Source of the DNA: Ruegeria sp. THAF33
Lineage (GTDB): Bacteria > Pseudomonadota > Alphaproteobacteria > Rhodobacterales > Rhodobacteraceae
Direction: 5' to 3'
Assembly: GCF_009363615.1 (NCBI RefSeq)
Contig: NZ_CP045384.1
Span: forward strand, 1,176,501 to 1,240,500
DNA length: 64,000 bases
The notes below the pieces were generated by a model that saw only the letters and a list, made by a program, of their open reading frames with translations, had not been told where the DNA came from and ran no database searches. Positions 24,319 to 31,894 of this stretch are shown piece by piece. A program made the translations under genes and the position numbers. The stretch's first letter is position 1. Each line of letters begins with the position of its first letter.

Positions 24319-26271
24319 ATGGCCACGAAACTACTGCTATGTGATTGCGCCGGAACACAGGCAATCGATCCGGACAAGATCGAAAGCGCCTGCGGCGTTG
24401 CCTGTTCCAAGTTGCATACCGCGCTTTGTACCGATGAGTTGCAGTCCGCCGCCGCCTTGATGAAAGAAGGTGATACCGTCATCGCTTGTGCGCAAGAGCA
24501 TGACGTTTTCCGGTCACTGGCCGAAGACCTGAATATCGACGTGCCCGGATTTGTCGATCTGCGCGATCGGGCCGGGTGGTCAGACCAAGGTGCGGATGCG
24601 ACCCCCAAGATGGCCGCTTTGGCGGCCGAGGCCGTTCTGGCGCAACCGGTCACACCCAGCGTGGATGTCTTCAGTGAAGGCACCTGTTTCATCATCGGAC
24701 CCGGTGCGGTGGCCTTTGATCTGGCAGAGCGTCTGGCGGAGTCGTTGGCAGTGACCGTCATGACGACCGATTTGTCAGAGCCTCTCTCGCGCGCCTATGA
24801 CGTGGTGCGGGGGCAGCTTCGTTCGGTTTCCGGTGCGCTTGGTGGGTTTTCGTTGCGTCTGGACGCGCTTCAGCAGGTCGTGCCCGGTGGGCGCGGCGCG
24901 TTTGCTTGGACCGATCCAAAGGACGGTGCGCTTTCTTCGTGTGACATTGTCATCGATCTGGCAGGAGAAACGCCCTTTGTTCAGGCCCCGGACAAGCGCG
25001 AAGGCTATCTGCGGGCTGATCCCAGGGATGCGGTTTCCGTGGAACGTCTGGCTTTTGAAGCCGCGCAATTGGTGGGGACATTCGAAAAGCCACTTTATGT
25101 GCGGGTGGAAGAAACCCTGTGTGCCCATTCCCGGGCCGAGCAGGTGGGCTGTACCAACTGTTTGGATATCTGCCCAACCGGTGCGATTTCCCCGGCGGGC
25201 GAGCATGTGGCGATTGACCCGATGGTATGTGCAGGCTGTGGTGCTTGCGCCGCGCTGTGCCCTTCAACGGCCATAACCTACGAAGACCCACCTGTTTCGG
25301 CGCTGTTGTCGCGGATGCATATTCTGGCCCGTACCTATCGACGGGCCGGCGGCACCGCGCCTCGGTTGCTTGTCCATGACGCCCACGGGGCCGAAATGAT
25401 CCGGTTGGCGGCGCGTTTCGGACGTGGATTACCTTCGGACGTGATCCCATTGGAATTGAATGTGATATCTGGCTTTGGCCATGCCGAGATGCTGGCTGCT
25501 CTGGCGCATGGGTTCGCGCGGGTGGACGTGCTGTTGGCACCGACGACCGAACGCGAGGCGTTGAACCGGGAGCTTGAATTGGCACATGCCATTGCAGGCC
25601 CCGAGGGTATAGGCCTGATTGACGAAACAGACCCCGATGCGATGTCCGATCTGCTGTACGGGCAAGCGGTGCCCCGGCCTTTGTCCGATCCGGTTCTGCT
25701 TATGGGCAATCGCCGGCAAATCGCGCGGCTGGCAGCACAGGCGCTGAACCCGCAGGCTGAATCGCCTTTGCCGCTGCCCGAAAATGCGCCTTACGGGGCG
25801 GTTGCAGTGAATACCGACAGCTGCACCCTGTGCCTCAGCTGTGTGTCGCTGTGCCCATCCGGTGCGTTGATCGACAATCCGGACAAGCCGCAATTGAACT
25901 TCCAGCAAGATGCCTGTCTGCAATGCGGGATGTGCAAGACCATATGCCCCGAGGATGCGATCACGCTTGTTCCACAACTTGATCTCAGCGATGCGGCCCT
26001 GTCACAGCAGGTTCTGAACGAAGAAGAACCTTTTGCCTGCGTGGAATGCGGGGCATTGTTCGGCGTGAAGTCCACGGTTGAGCGGATCATGGAGAAGCTG
26101 TCGGGCACGCATCCGATGTTCGCGACGTCGGATCAGGCGCGGATGATCCAGATGTGTGACAATTGCCGGGTGAACGTGCAGTTCCAACAGCAAGACAATC
26201 CTTTCCAGTCAAAGCCCAAGCCTCGGGTCGTCACGACCGAGGATTACTATTCAGACAGAAAGGATCACTGA
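24319..26271 (+). CDS. Large 4Fe-4S ferredoxin-type protein of the fdh cluster
   Basis: 650-residue cytosolic iron-sulfur protein. After an N-terminal LLLCDCAGTQ segment and a Rossmann-like region (FIIGPGAVAFDLAERLAE) come two pairs of [4Fe-4S] motifs: CTNCLDICP with CAGCGACAALCP (about 278-313), and CTLCLSCVSLCP with CLQCGMCKTICP (about 500-545). Two further CxxC pairs (CVECG about 574; CDNC near the end) might bind zinc or a cluster. Such proteins accompany DUF3305/3306 formate dehydrogenase loci; a role in electron supply or cofactor maturation is inferred. Its end overlaps the convergent gene by seven bases. Confidence 0.88.
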   Translation: MATKLLLCDCAGTQAIDPDKIESACGVACSKLHTALCTDELQSAAALMKEGDTVIACAQEHDVFRSLAEDLNIDVPGFVDLRDRAGWSDQGADATPKMAALAAEAVLAQPVTPSVDVFSEGTCFIIGPGAVAFDLAERLAESLAVTVMTTDLSEPLSRAYDVVRGQLRSVSGALGGFSLRLDALQQVVPGGRGAFAWTDPKDGALSSCDIVIDLAGETPFVQAPDKREGYLRADPRDAVSVERLAFEAAQLVGTFEKPLYVRVEETLCAHSRAEQVGCTNCLDICPTGAISPAGEHVAIDPMVCAGCGACAALCPSTAITYEDPPVSALLSRMHILARTYRRAGGTAPRLLVHDAHGAEMIRLAARFGRGLPSDVIPLELNVISGFGHAEMLAALAHGFARVDVLLAPTTEREALNRELELAHAIAGPEGIGLIDETDPDAMSDLLYGQAVPRPLSDPVLLMGNRRQIARLAAQALNPQAESPLPLPENAPYGAVAVNTDSCTLCLSCVSLCPSGALIDNPDKPQLNFQQDACLQCGMCKTICPEDAITLVPQLDLSDAALSQQVLNEEEPFACVECGALFGVKSTVERIMEKLSGTHPMFATSDQARMIQMCDNCRVNVQFQQQDNPFQSKPKPRVVTTEDYYSDRKDH

Positions 26272-26993
26272 AGTTTCAGGGGTGCGCCCAGATCCGCAGC
26301 GTCGATGCGCGATACGAACGCCAGGATCGCGTCAAGATCGTCCAATGTCATCTCAACCGGGTGAATAGGAGACGGGCGTTCGGGATCGAAAGGCGGTGTC
26401 AGACCGTCGATCTGTGTGAATGCGGGGTGGGGGTTCAGGGCGAAAAACGCTTCGAATCGCTGCGACCAGTCGGGCATTGCGCGCAGAACGGCGAAAGAGG
26501 GCGTCGACCCCAGGCCATTCATGCGGTTCCTTGGCCCGATGACATGACAGCGCCCGCAATGGGTCATCGAAAGTTCTTCGCCAAGTTGGGTGTCGCCTTC
26601 AACGATGTCACCGGACTCAACCACGGCAATATCAAAACTGGCAGAGTAGGGCCCTCCGTCTGCCGGGGCAAAGCTTTCCACCGTGCGCTTGCCGATATCC
26701 GATTTCAGCCATTCAAGAAAACGGGTCTGGCGGTCGTTGTCTTCGATACGCAGGTGATAGATCACGTCGTTGCGGGCAAAGACCGGATCACCGGGCGGCG
26801 CGGTTTCCAGCACCATGACCCCGGCGTCGTCTGCAATAACACGGATCCCGGTCTTGAGAGAGAAGCGAGGAAGGATATGTTGCAACAGGCCGGAGTCTTT
26901 AACCTCTGCCGGGGCCGCAAGGCCAATCGCCTCTTGTGACCAAGAGGGGGTGGCAGAGAGCGTCAGGCTCAGGCACAAGAGGACAAAGCGCAT
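26265..26993 (-). CDS. Small TupA-like/cytochrome c fusion protein
   Basis: 242 residues with signal peptide (PSWSQ, about 1-20). Residues 30-115 resemble the two ends of TupA with the middle missing: DSGLLQHILPRFSLKTGIRV aligns with NSGLLEYILPWFEADSGIDV of TupA, and RFLEWLKSDIGKRTVESF aligns with RFIDWLTGPDGQEAIASF at its C-terminus. A heme c site THCGRCH (C146, C149, H150) follows, with methionines in about 158-173 as possible sixth ligands. It is probably a periplasmic monoheme protein. It converges on the Fe-S gene. Relation to TupA is my reading of the sequence, not a database result. Confidence 0.75.
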   Translation of the reverse strand: MRFVLLCLSLTLSATPSWSQEAIGLAAPAEVKDSGLLQHILPRFSLKTGIRVIADDAGVMVLETAPPGDPVFARNDVIYHLRIEDNDRQTRFLEWLKSDIGKRTVESFAPADGGPYSASFDIAVVESGDIVEGDTQLGEELSMTHCGRCHVIGPRNRMNGLGSTPSFAVLRAMPDWSQRFEAFFALNPHPAFTQIDGLTPPFDPERPSPIHPVEMTLDDLDAILAFVSRIDAADLGAPLKLQ

Positions 26994-27115
26994 GGCTCAA
27001 CGTAACTTCGCGGGGCGGGATGCGTCAAATGTACAGACAAAGACGGAGACACGTGCAATGAGCGGCGAGTCGATACGCACGCCCCTGTCAGCAGGGCGGA
27101 TCAAGGGGAACAAGC

Positions 27116-28177
27116 ATGAGTGTTCGTGACGCGGTTCTGGCGAACCTGAAAAAGATCACCGACCCGGTTTCCGGGCAGGACATCGTAAGCGCAGGCATCG
27201 TGCGCGCCTTGAATGTGGAAGGCGACACGGTACGCTTCGTGCTTGAGGTCGACCCGAAATATGCGGAAAAGATGGAACCCGTCCGCGCCACGGCTGAAAA
27301 GGCCGCTCAGATGGTGGAAGGCGTGGCAAATGTTTCGGCCTTGATGACCGCGCATTCCGACAAGGCACCGCCGGATCTGAAACCGAAACCAAAGCCATCG
27401 CAAACCGGGCCGCAGGCAGTGCCGGGTGTGGATCGGATCATCGCCGTTGCGTCCGGCAAGGGTGGGGTTGGCAAATCCACCGTTTCGGCCAACCTTGCCT
27501 GCGCATTGGCTGCGGAAGGCCGGCGTGTAGGTCTGCTGGATGCGGATGTTTACGGGCCGTCGCAACCCCGGATGTTGGGTGTCTCGGGTCGTCCGGCCAG
27601 CCCTGACGGCAAGACAATCCTGCCGCTGCGCAACCACGGGGTAACCATGATGTCGATGGGTTTGATGACCAACGAAGGTCAGGCGGTTGTCTGGCGCGGG
27701 CCGATGCTGATGGGTGCGCTGCAACAAATGATGAGCCAGGTGCAATGGGGCGCGCTGGATGTTCTGATCGTCGATCTGCCGCCCGGCACCGGTGACGTGC
27801 AACTGACGCTGAGCCAGAAGTTCCAGGTGGATGGTGCCATTGTCGTCTCAACGCCGCAGGACGTGGCCCTGATTGATGCCCGCAAGGGGATCGACATGTT
27901 CAACCAGCTCAAGACACCCATTGTCGGGATGATCGAAAACATGTCCACGCATATCTGTTCGAACTGTGGGCACGAAGAACATGTTTTCGGTCATGGTGGT
28001 GTCAAGTCCGAGGCAGAGGCGTTGGGCGTGCCGCTGCTGGGTGAAATCCCCTTGCATCTGGACATCCGCGTCGCCGCCGACGGAGGCGCGCCCATCGTGG
28101 TCAGCAAACCTGACAGCCCGCAGGCCGAGGCATTCCGCAAGATCGCCCGCGACATGATCGCCAAAGGCAACGCATGA
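27116..28177 (+). CDS. Mrp/ApbC-family Fe-S cluster carrier ATPase
   Basis: 353 residues: an N-terminal MIP18/DUF59 domain (VLANLKKITDPVSGQDIVSA, about 1-75), a linker, and a ParA/Mrp P-loop ATPase with deviant Walker A SGKGGVGKST (about 111-120), DADVYGPSQPRMLG and VDLPPGTGD. C281 and C284 (CSNC) form the inter-subunit Fe-S site. Mrp proteins hold and transfer [4Fe-4S] clusters in the cytoplasm. AAGGGGA precedes the ATG. The stop overlaps the next start (ATGA), giving a three-gene operon downstream of the fdh island. Confidence 0.92.
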   Translation: MSVRDAVLANLKKITDPVSGQDIVSAGIVRALNVEGDTVRFVLEVDPKYAEKMEPVRATAEKAAQMVEGVANVSALMTAHSDKAPPDLKPKPKPSQTGPQAVPGVDRIIAVASGKGGVGKSTVSANLACALAAEGRRVGLLDADVYGPSQPRMLGVSGRPASPDGKTILPLRNHGVTMMSMGLMTNEGQAVVWRGPMLMGALQQMMSQVQWGALDVLIVDLPPGTGDVQLTLSQKFQVDGAIVVSTPQDVALIDARKGIDMFNQLKTPIVGMIENMSTHICSNCGHEEHVFGHGGVKSEAEALGVPLLGEIPLHLDIRVAADGGAPIVVSKPDSPQAEAFRKIARDMIAKGNA

Positions 28178-28872
28178 GCCAGCCGGTTTTCCCACCCTTG
28201 CTGACGGGCCACTCGGTTCAGGGTGGGGAAGACCCGTTCGAGCGCGCGCAGGCCATGGCTGCGCTGGGCTGTGATGCGGGGACGGTTGTCTACAATATTC
28301 AGGCGGATTTCCTGCGCGTGGCAATTGTTTTTGCCCCCGAGGTGCCATTGCAGGATGCGGTGGCGATGCTGCCGCTTTGTGCTGTGGGATTTCAGAACGC
28401 GCTGGGCGCTTTGGCCCCGCCAGAGGTTGCGGTGCATCTGGGTTGGGATGGTCTGATTTGCGTGAACGGGGCGCGGTGCGGCCGGTTCCGCGCGGCTGCG
28501 TCAACATCAATGCCCGAGGAAGAGCCGGACTGGCTGGTCGTCGGTTGGGAGCTGACGCTGTTGCAAACAAGTGATGCGCCGGGTGAAACCCCTGATATCA
28601 CCGCGCTGTACGATGAAGGCTGTGCCGAGGTTTCTGCAACGCAGCTGGTGGAAAGCTGGTCACGACACATGTTGACCTGGCTCAACCGTTGGCAGGAGGA
28701 TGGCAACGCGTCCTTGCACGCCGAATGGATGGGCCTGCTGCGCGGCGTGGGCGAACCGCTGATCGACGGTGGCGTATTCCTTGGAACGGATGAACGTTTC
28801 GGGATGCTGATCCGCGACGGGGCCGACACGCATCTGCGCCCACTAACTGACTTGTTGGAGAACCGAGAATGA
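28174..28872 (+). CDS. Biotin/lipoate-protein-ligase-like protein, DUF4444
   Basis: 232 residues. The N-terminal half reads like a biotin/lipoate ligase-type fold (AALGCDAGTVVYNI, LRVAIVFAPEVPLQDAVAML), while the C-terminal region with GVFLGTDERFGMLIRDG resembles DUF4444. The canonical GRGRxG biotinyl-AMP loop is not visible, so catalytic ligase activity is doubtful. Starts and ends in ATGA overlaps with mrp and the DUF6505 gene. Confidence 0.78.
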   Translation: MSQPVFPPLLTGHSVQGGEDPFERAQAMAALGCDAGTVVYNIQADFLRVAIVFAPEVPLQDAVAMLPLCAVGFQNALGALAPPEVAVHLGWDGLICVNGARCGRFRAAASTSMPEEEPDWLVVGWELTLLQTSDAPGETPDITALYDEGCAEVSATQLVESWSRHMLTWLNRWQEDGNASLHAEWMGLLRGVGEPLIDGGVFLGTDERFGMLIRDGADTHLRPLTDLLENRE

Positions 28873-29348
28873 AACTGGCCCGAGCGATCCATTTCGACGA
28901 AAGCGACATGAACGTGTTTCATTCCCCGGCGCGCACCGGAGAGTGGTGCGTTTCGGGCGGGTTTGAGTTTTCCAACTGGGGGCAGGGCGATCTTGAAGGC
29001 AAGGCTCGACAGGCATTTGCGAATGGCTGGCTGGGGTTGGAAACCTTTGGTCGGGTGACTTTTGTCGCCGTGACGCAGATCGAAGCCTCAGAGAAAGATC
29101 AGATTACGCATAACCTGGCCGAACATTTTGTGCAGTTCTATGGCGCACCCTCGGTCGAGGCCGCATTGGGCGTTGCGCAAGCTGAAATCGACCACATGTC
29201 AGAGTTGTGCGAAGACCATCCGGCCAACACGCTGTTGACCGTCGCAAGGGAACTGACAGAGACAGGCGTGCACGAAGCCTTTCGCGTGATCACTCCGCAG
29301 GACGCGGAACTGGAAGCGTTGGCCGTTCACGGGTCGCTGGACGATTAG
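28869..29348 (+). CDS. DUF6505 family protein
   Basis: 159 residues beginning KLARAIHFDESDMNVFHSPA with ARTGEWCVSGGFEFSNW. I recognise the DUF6505 pattern, a small family found next to Fe-S and formate dehydrogenase genes; function unknown. No signal peptide or membrane segment. It is coupled to the ligase-like gene by a four-base overlap and converges on the flavin reductase gene, also with a four-base overlap. Confidence 0.78.
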   Translation: MKLARAIHFDESDMNVFHSPARTGEWCVSGGFEFSNWGQGDLEGKARQAFANGWLGLETFGRVTFVAVTQIEASEKDQITHNLAEHFVQFYGAPSVEAALGVAQAEIDHMSELCEDHPANTLLTVARELTETGVHEAFRVITPQDAELEALAVHGSLDD

Positions 29349-29845
29349 ATCAGGTCGACAAACCCGCCGAACTGCCCGCGTTTGAAGATCAGCCCTTTGC
29401 CGGTGCGATACATGACCTGATCTACCTGACCCACGATGATCAGATGATCCCCGGCGTCATGACGGGCATGAAGGCGGCAATCGAACCGGGCCAGACACTG
29501 GGCCAGATGTGGACGCCCGGCCTCATCCTCGGTCCAGTCCGCATGTGAGAAATCCGCCCCATCGCGTGCAAACCGCAACGCCTGATCCTGCTGATCCTGC
29601 GCCATGACGTGGATCGAATAGAGATCACAGGTACTGAACGTATCAAATCGGAACGATTCCTTGGCCAGACACCACAGGACCAGTGGCGGATCCAACGAGA
29701 CTGAGGCAAATGAATTCACCGTAATGGCACGCGGGCCATTGTCGGATTGCGCGGTAATCACCGTGACACCGGTGCCGAAGCACCCCAGCGCTTCCCGAAA
29801 GGCGGGGCTTTGATCCGGGGTCGGTCTGAAGGTCTTTTCGGTCAT
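29345..29845 (-). CDS. Flavin reductase family protein, FMN-binding split barrel
   Basis: 166 residues. FREALGCFGTGVTVITAQSD, ITVNSFASVSLDPPLVLWCLAK and SIHVMAQDQQDQALRFA mark the HpaC/flavin reductase-like split barrel. These enzymes reduce FMN or FAD with NAD(P)H for a partner monooxygenase. The ATG at 29845 follows AAGGA; an upstream in-frame start would add 12 residues. No oxygenase partner is nearby, so its physiological role is open. Confidence 0.88.
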   Translation of the reverse strand: MTEKTFRPTPDQSPAFREALGCFGTGVTVITAQSDNGPRAITVNSFASVSLDPPLVLWCLAKESFRFDTFSTCDLYSIHVMAQDQQDQALRFARDGADFSHADWTEDEAGRPHLAQCLARFDCRLHARHDAGDHLIIVGQVDQVMYRTGKGLIFKRGQFGGFVDLI

Positions 29846-29933
29846 CGCGCGCTTAATCCTTGGCCGCGCATCAGGTGCCATGCGTGGCCCGGATTGTCCA
29901 TGAAAAGCTGACTGCCGGGTGCAATTTGTGCCG

Positions 29934-31346
29934 TCAGTTCATATCTTCCAGCAAACGACCGTGTTTGCGGGTTTCCATAATCACTTCGCCAAAGGTTGTC
30001 AGACCGCGGGCTTGCAGGATCGGCAGCATCTTGATCAATGCCTCGGCCGTGGCAACCGCGTCGCCCAGTGCGGTATGGCGCAACGTTTCGGGGATCGTGA
30101 TTTCCAGCCGTTCACACAAGGCATCCAGTGTGTGCGTATCGCTTGCCCCGAACAGCACCGCAGACAGCAAAACCGTGTCGAGTATCGGATGATCCCACTC
30201 GACACCCATCCGTTTGGCATGGCGGCGCAGGAACGCCATGTCGAACGGGGCATTGTGCGCCACGATCACCGCGTCGCGCGAAAACTGATGGAATACGCGC
30301 CCGGCTTCGGCAATATCGGGCGCCCCCTGAACCATGCGATCGCTGATCTTGTGTACTTTGGTCGAGGCCGGGGGAATCGGAATGCCGGGATCAACCAGCA
30401 TGTCCAGATGCTCGCCCTGAACGATTTTGCCATTCAGAACGCGTACTGCGCCGATCTGCACGATCTCATCCTTGTGAGGTAGCAAACCGGTTGTTTCCGT
30501 GTCGAAAACCACGAAACACAGATCCGACAGGGGGCGGTTCTCGAACGCATCATCCCCCGGTGTATTGAGAAGTTCGAAATCATAGACCAGCGGGCGGGCA
30601 TCGTCCGGTGACATATGTGTCGCGCTGTCTTCGAAGACAAGCATATATCCGGGTGCATCCCCCAAGGGTTTCATCCGGGCGGAATAGGTCTGCCGCCCGT
30701 CCACGCTGGAGAGGGTGCAATAGACGTCCTTTCCGGTTTTGCACATCTTGGCATATGCGTCCGTCAGGCCGGTGGCTTCGAGATATTCAAAAAGAGATGC
30801 GTTCAGACGAGGATGCGCGATCTGGGCAAGAACCTCGGCGGCCTGACCGTCGTACAGAACGATCTGATGTTTCGGACTGGCCAGCAGCATGGCCACCGGG
30901 ATTTCCGTCAGCAGCGCGGTCAGGCGCTGTTTTTCTGCGGCCAGATGCGCGGTTTCGGCGGCTACGGCCTCGGCCGTGCGCATGGCGTTCGAGGCCAGTT
31001 GTTCCGCCAATCCCGCCGCAGCCGGGGCAAGATCGCCCAGATACCGCGCGGCCTGCATGTCTAGGTCGGTGCTTACACCGGCATGTGCACGGGCACGCAA
31101 CTGGGCGGAAAGCCGTTCGATCGGTTTGGCGACGTTGTCGTCGAACAGCAGCCAAACCCCCGCGACCAGCGCCAGAAATCCAAATCCGATCAGGATTTCG
31201 GCAAAGACGAAATCATTCAGCAGCCCGGGGTTTCCCGCGCGGGAATAGGTGATCCAGAGAGCGGTGGCGCTGATGGCAACCCCGCCCAGGGCGAGGAGGC
31301 AGAAGAACAGAAAAATCCTGAGCCTCAAACTCAATCCGGTCAGCAT
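29934..31346 (-). CDS. Membrane sensor-like protein with DnaQ-type 3'-5' exonuclease domain
   Basis: 470 residues. Two membrane segments (about 10-30 and 48-68) with a short periplasmic loop precede a HAMP-like stretch (VAKPIERLSAQLRARA) and a PAS-like region (about 140-245). The C-terminal DEDDh exonuclease has VFDTETTGLLP (D282, E284), AHNAPFDMAFL (D369) and HTALGDAVATAEA (H424, D429). The architecture is that of a sensor kinase with an exonuclease in place of the kinase. The ATG at 31346 follows the upstream stop by two bases. It is downstream of the DUF294 protein in the acetate gene cluster, an association I recall from other proteobacteria. Confidence 0.88.
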   Translation of the reverse strand: MLTGLSLRLRIFLFFCLLALGGVAISATALWITYSRAGNPGLLNDFVFAEILIGFGFLALVAGVWLLFDDNVAKPIERLSAQLRARAHAGVSTDLDMQAARYLGDLAPAAAGLAEQLASNAMRTAEAVAAETAHLAAEKQRLTALLTEIPVAMLLASPKHQIVLYDGQAAEVLAQIAHPRLNASLFEYLEATGLTDAYAKMCKTGKDVYCTLSSVDGRQTYSARMKPLGDAPGYMLVFEDSATHMSPDDARPLVYDFELLNTPGDDAFENRPLSDLCFVVFDTETTGLLPHKDEIVQIGAVRVLNGKIVQGEHLDMLVDPGIPIPPASTKVHKISDRMVQGAPDIAEAGRVFHQFSRDAVIVAHNAPFDMAFLRRHAKRMGVEWDHPILDTVLLSAVLFGASDTHTLDALCERLEITIPETLRHTALGDAVATAEALIKMLPILQARGLTTFGEVIMETRKHGRLLEDMN

Positions 31347-31348
31347 GA

Positions 31349-31867
31349 TCACACCCCGCAAGTGGCTGCGATGACGGGGTCATTGGTTCCGGCTGCAATC
31401 CAGTCAGCGTTCACCAGACGCCCGTCCTCGGCAAATTCGGCACCATCCGCCAGGTTGGCGCGGCGGCCTTCTGCACAATTCACGGCCACCGGCAGTTTCG
31501 AAACCGGAGCCCAGCGGCCAAAGAAGTAAAGATCGACAAGCCGTTGTTCCGGAACGTTTTCGTTTGTGCGCACCGATACGGTGTCGATTGCGGCAAACCG
31601 GTCAACGAACGGCACCGCGTAGGTCCAAGGACGATAAAACGCGCGGCTTTCGACCTCTTGCACGATGGTCATCTCTTCCGGCAGTTGGTCGCGCGTGCGA
31701 TCGTACCAGGAATATTCGCTGGTGATGGTCATCGCGATCATTCCAAGACCGGCCGCAACCGGCGTTGTCCATTTTGGCAAACGCCCTCCGGTCAGCTTGT
31801 TCAGCAGAAGAACGATGCCGGCACATGCGACCCCTGCGAAAATCGTGCCGATCAGTTCCAGAAACAT
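31349..31867 (-). CDS. Hypothetical membrane protein, two TM segments
   Basis: 172 residues, unrecognised. Two hydrophobic segments lie at about 3-23 and 36-50, followed by a soluble region containing SEYSWYDRTRDQLPEEMTIV, probably periplasmic. It lies 27 bases after the DUF294 gene and two bases before the exonuclease gene, so the three are probably co-expressed and may act together. Confidence 0.75.
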   Translation of the reverse strand: MFLELIGTIFAGVACAGIVLLLNKLTGGRLPKWTTPVAAGLGMIAMTITSEYSWYDRTRDQLPEEMTIVQEVESRAFYRPWTYAVPFVDRFAAIDTVSVRTNENVPEQRLVDLYFFGRWAPVSKLPVAVNCAEGRRANLADGAEFAEDGRLVNADWIAAGTNDPVIAATCGV

Positions 31868-31894
31868 GTGGTCTCTCCGTTGGTCAGTCGCATG

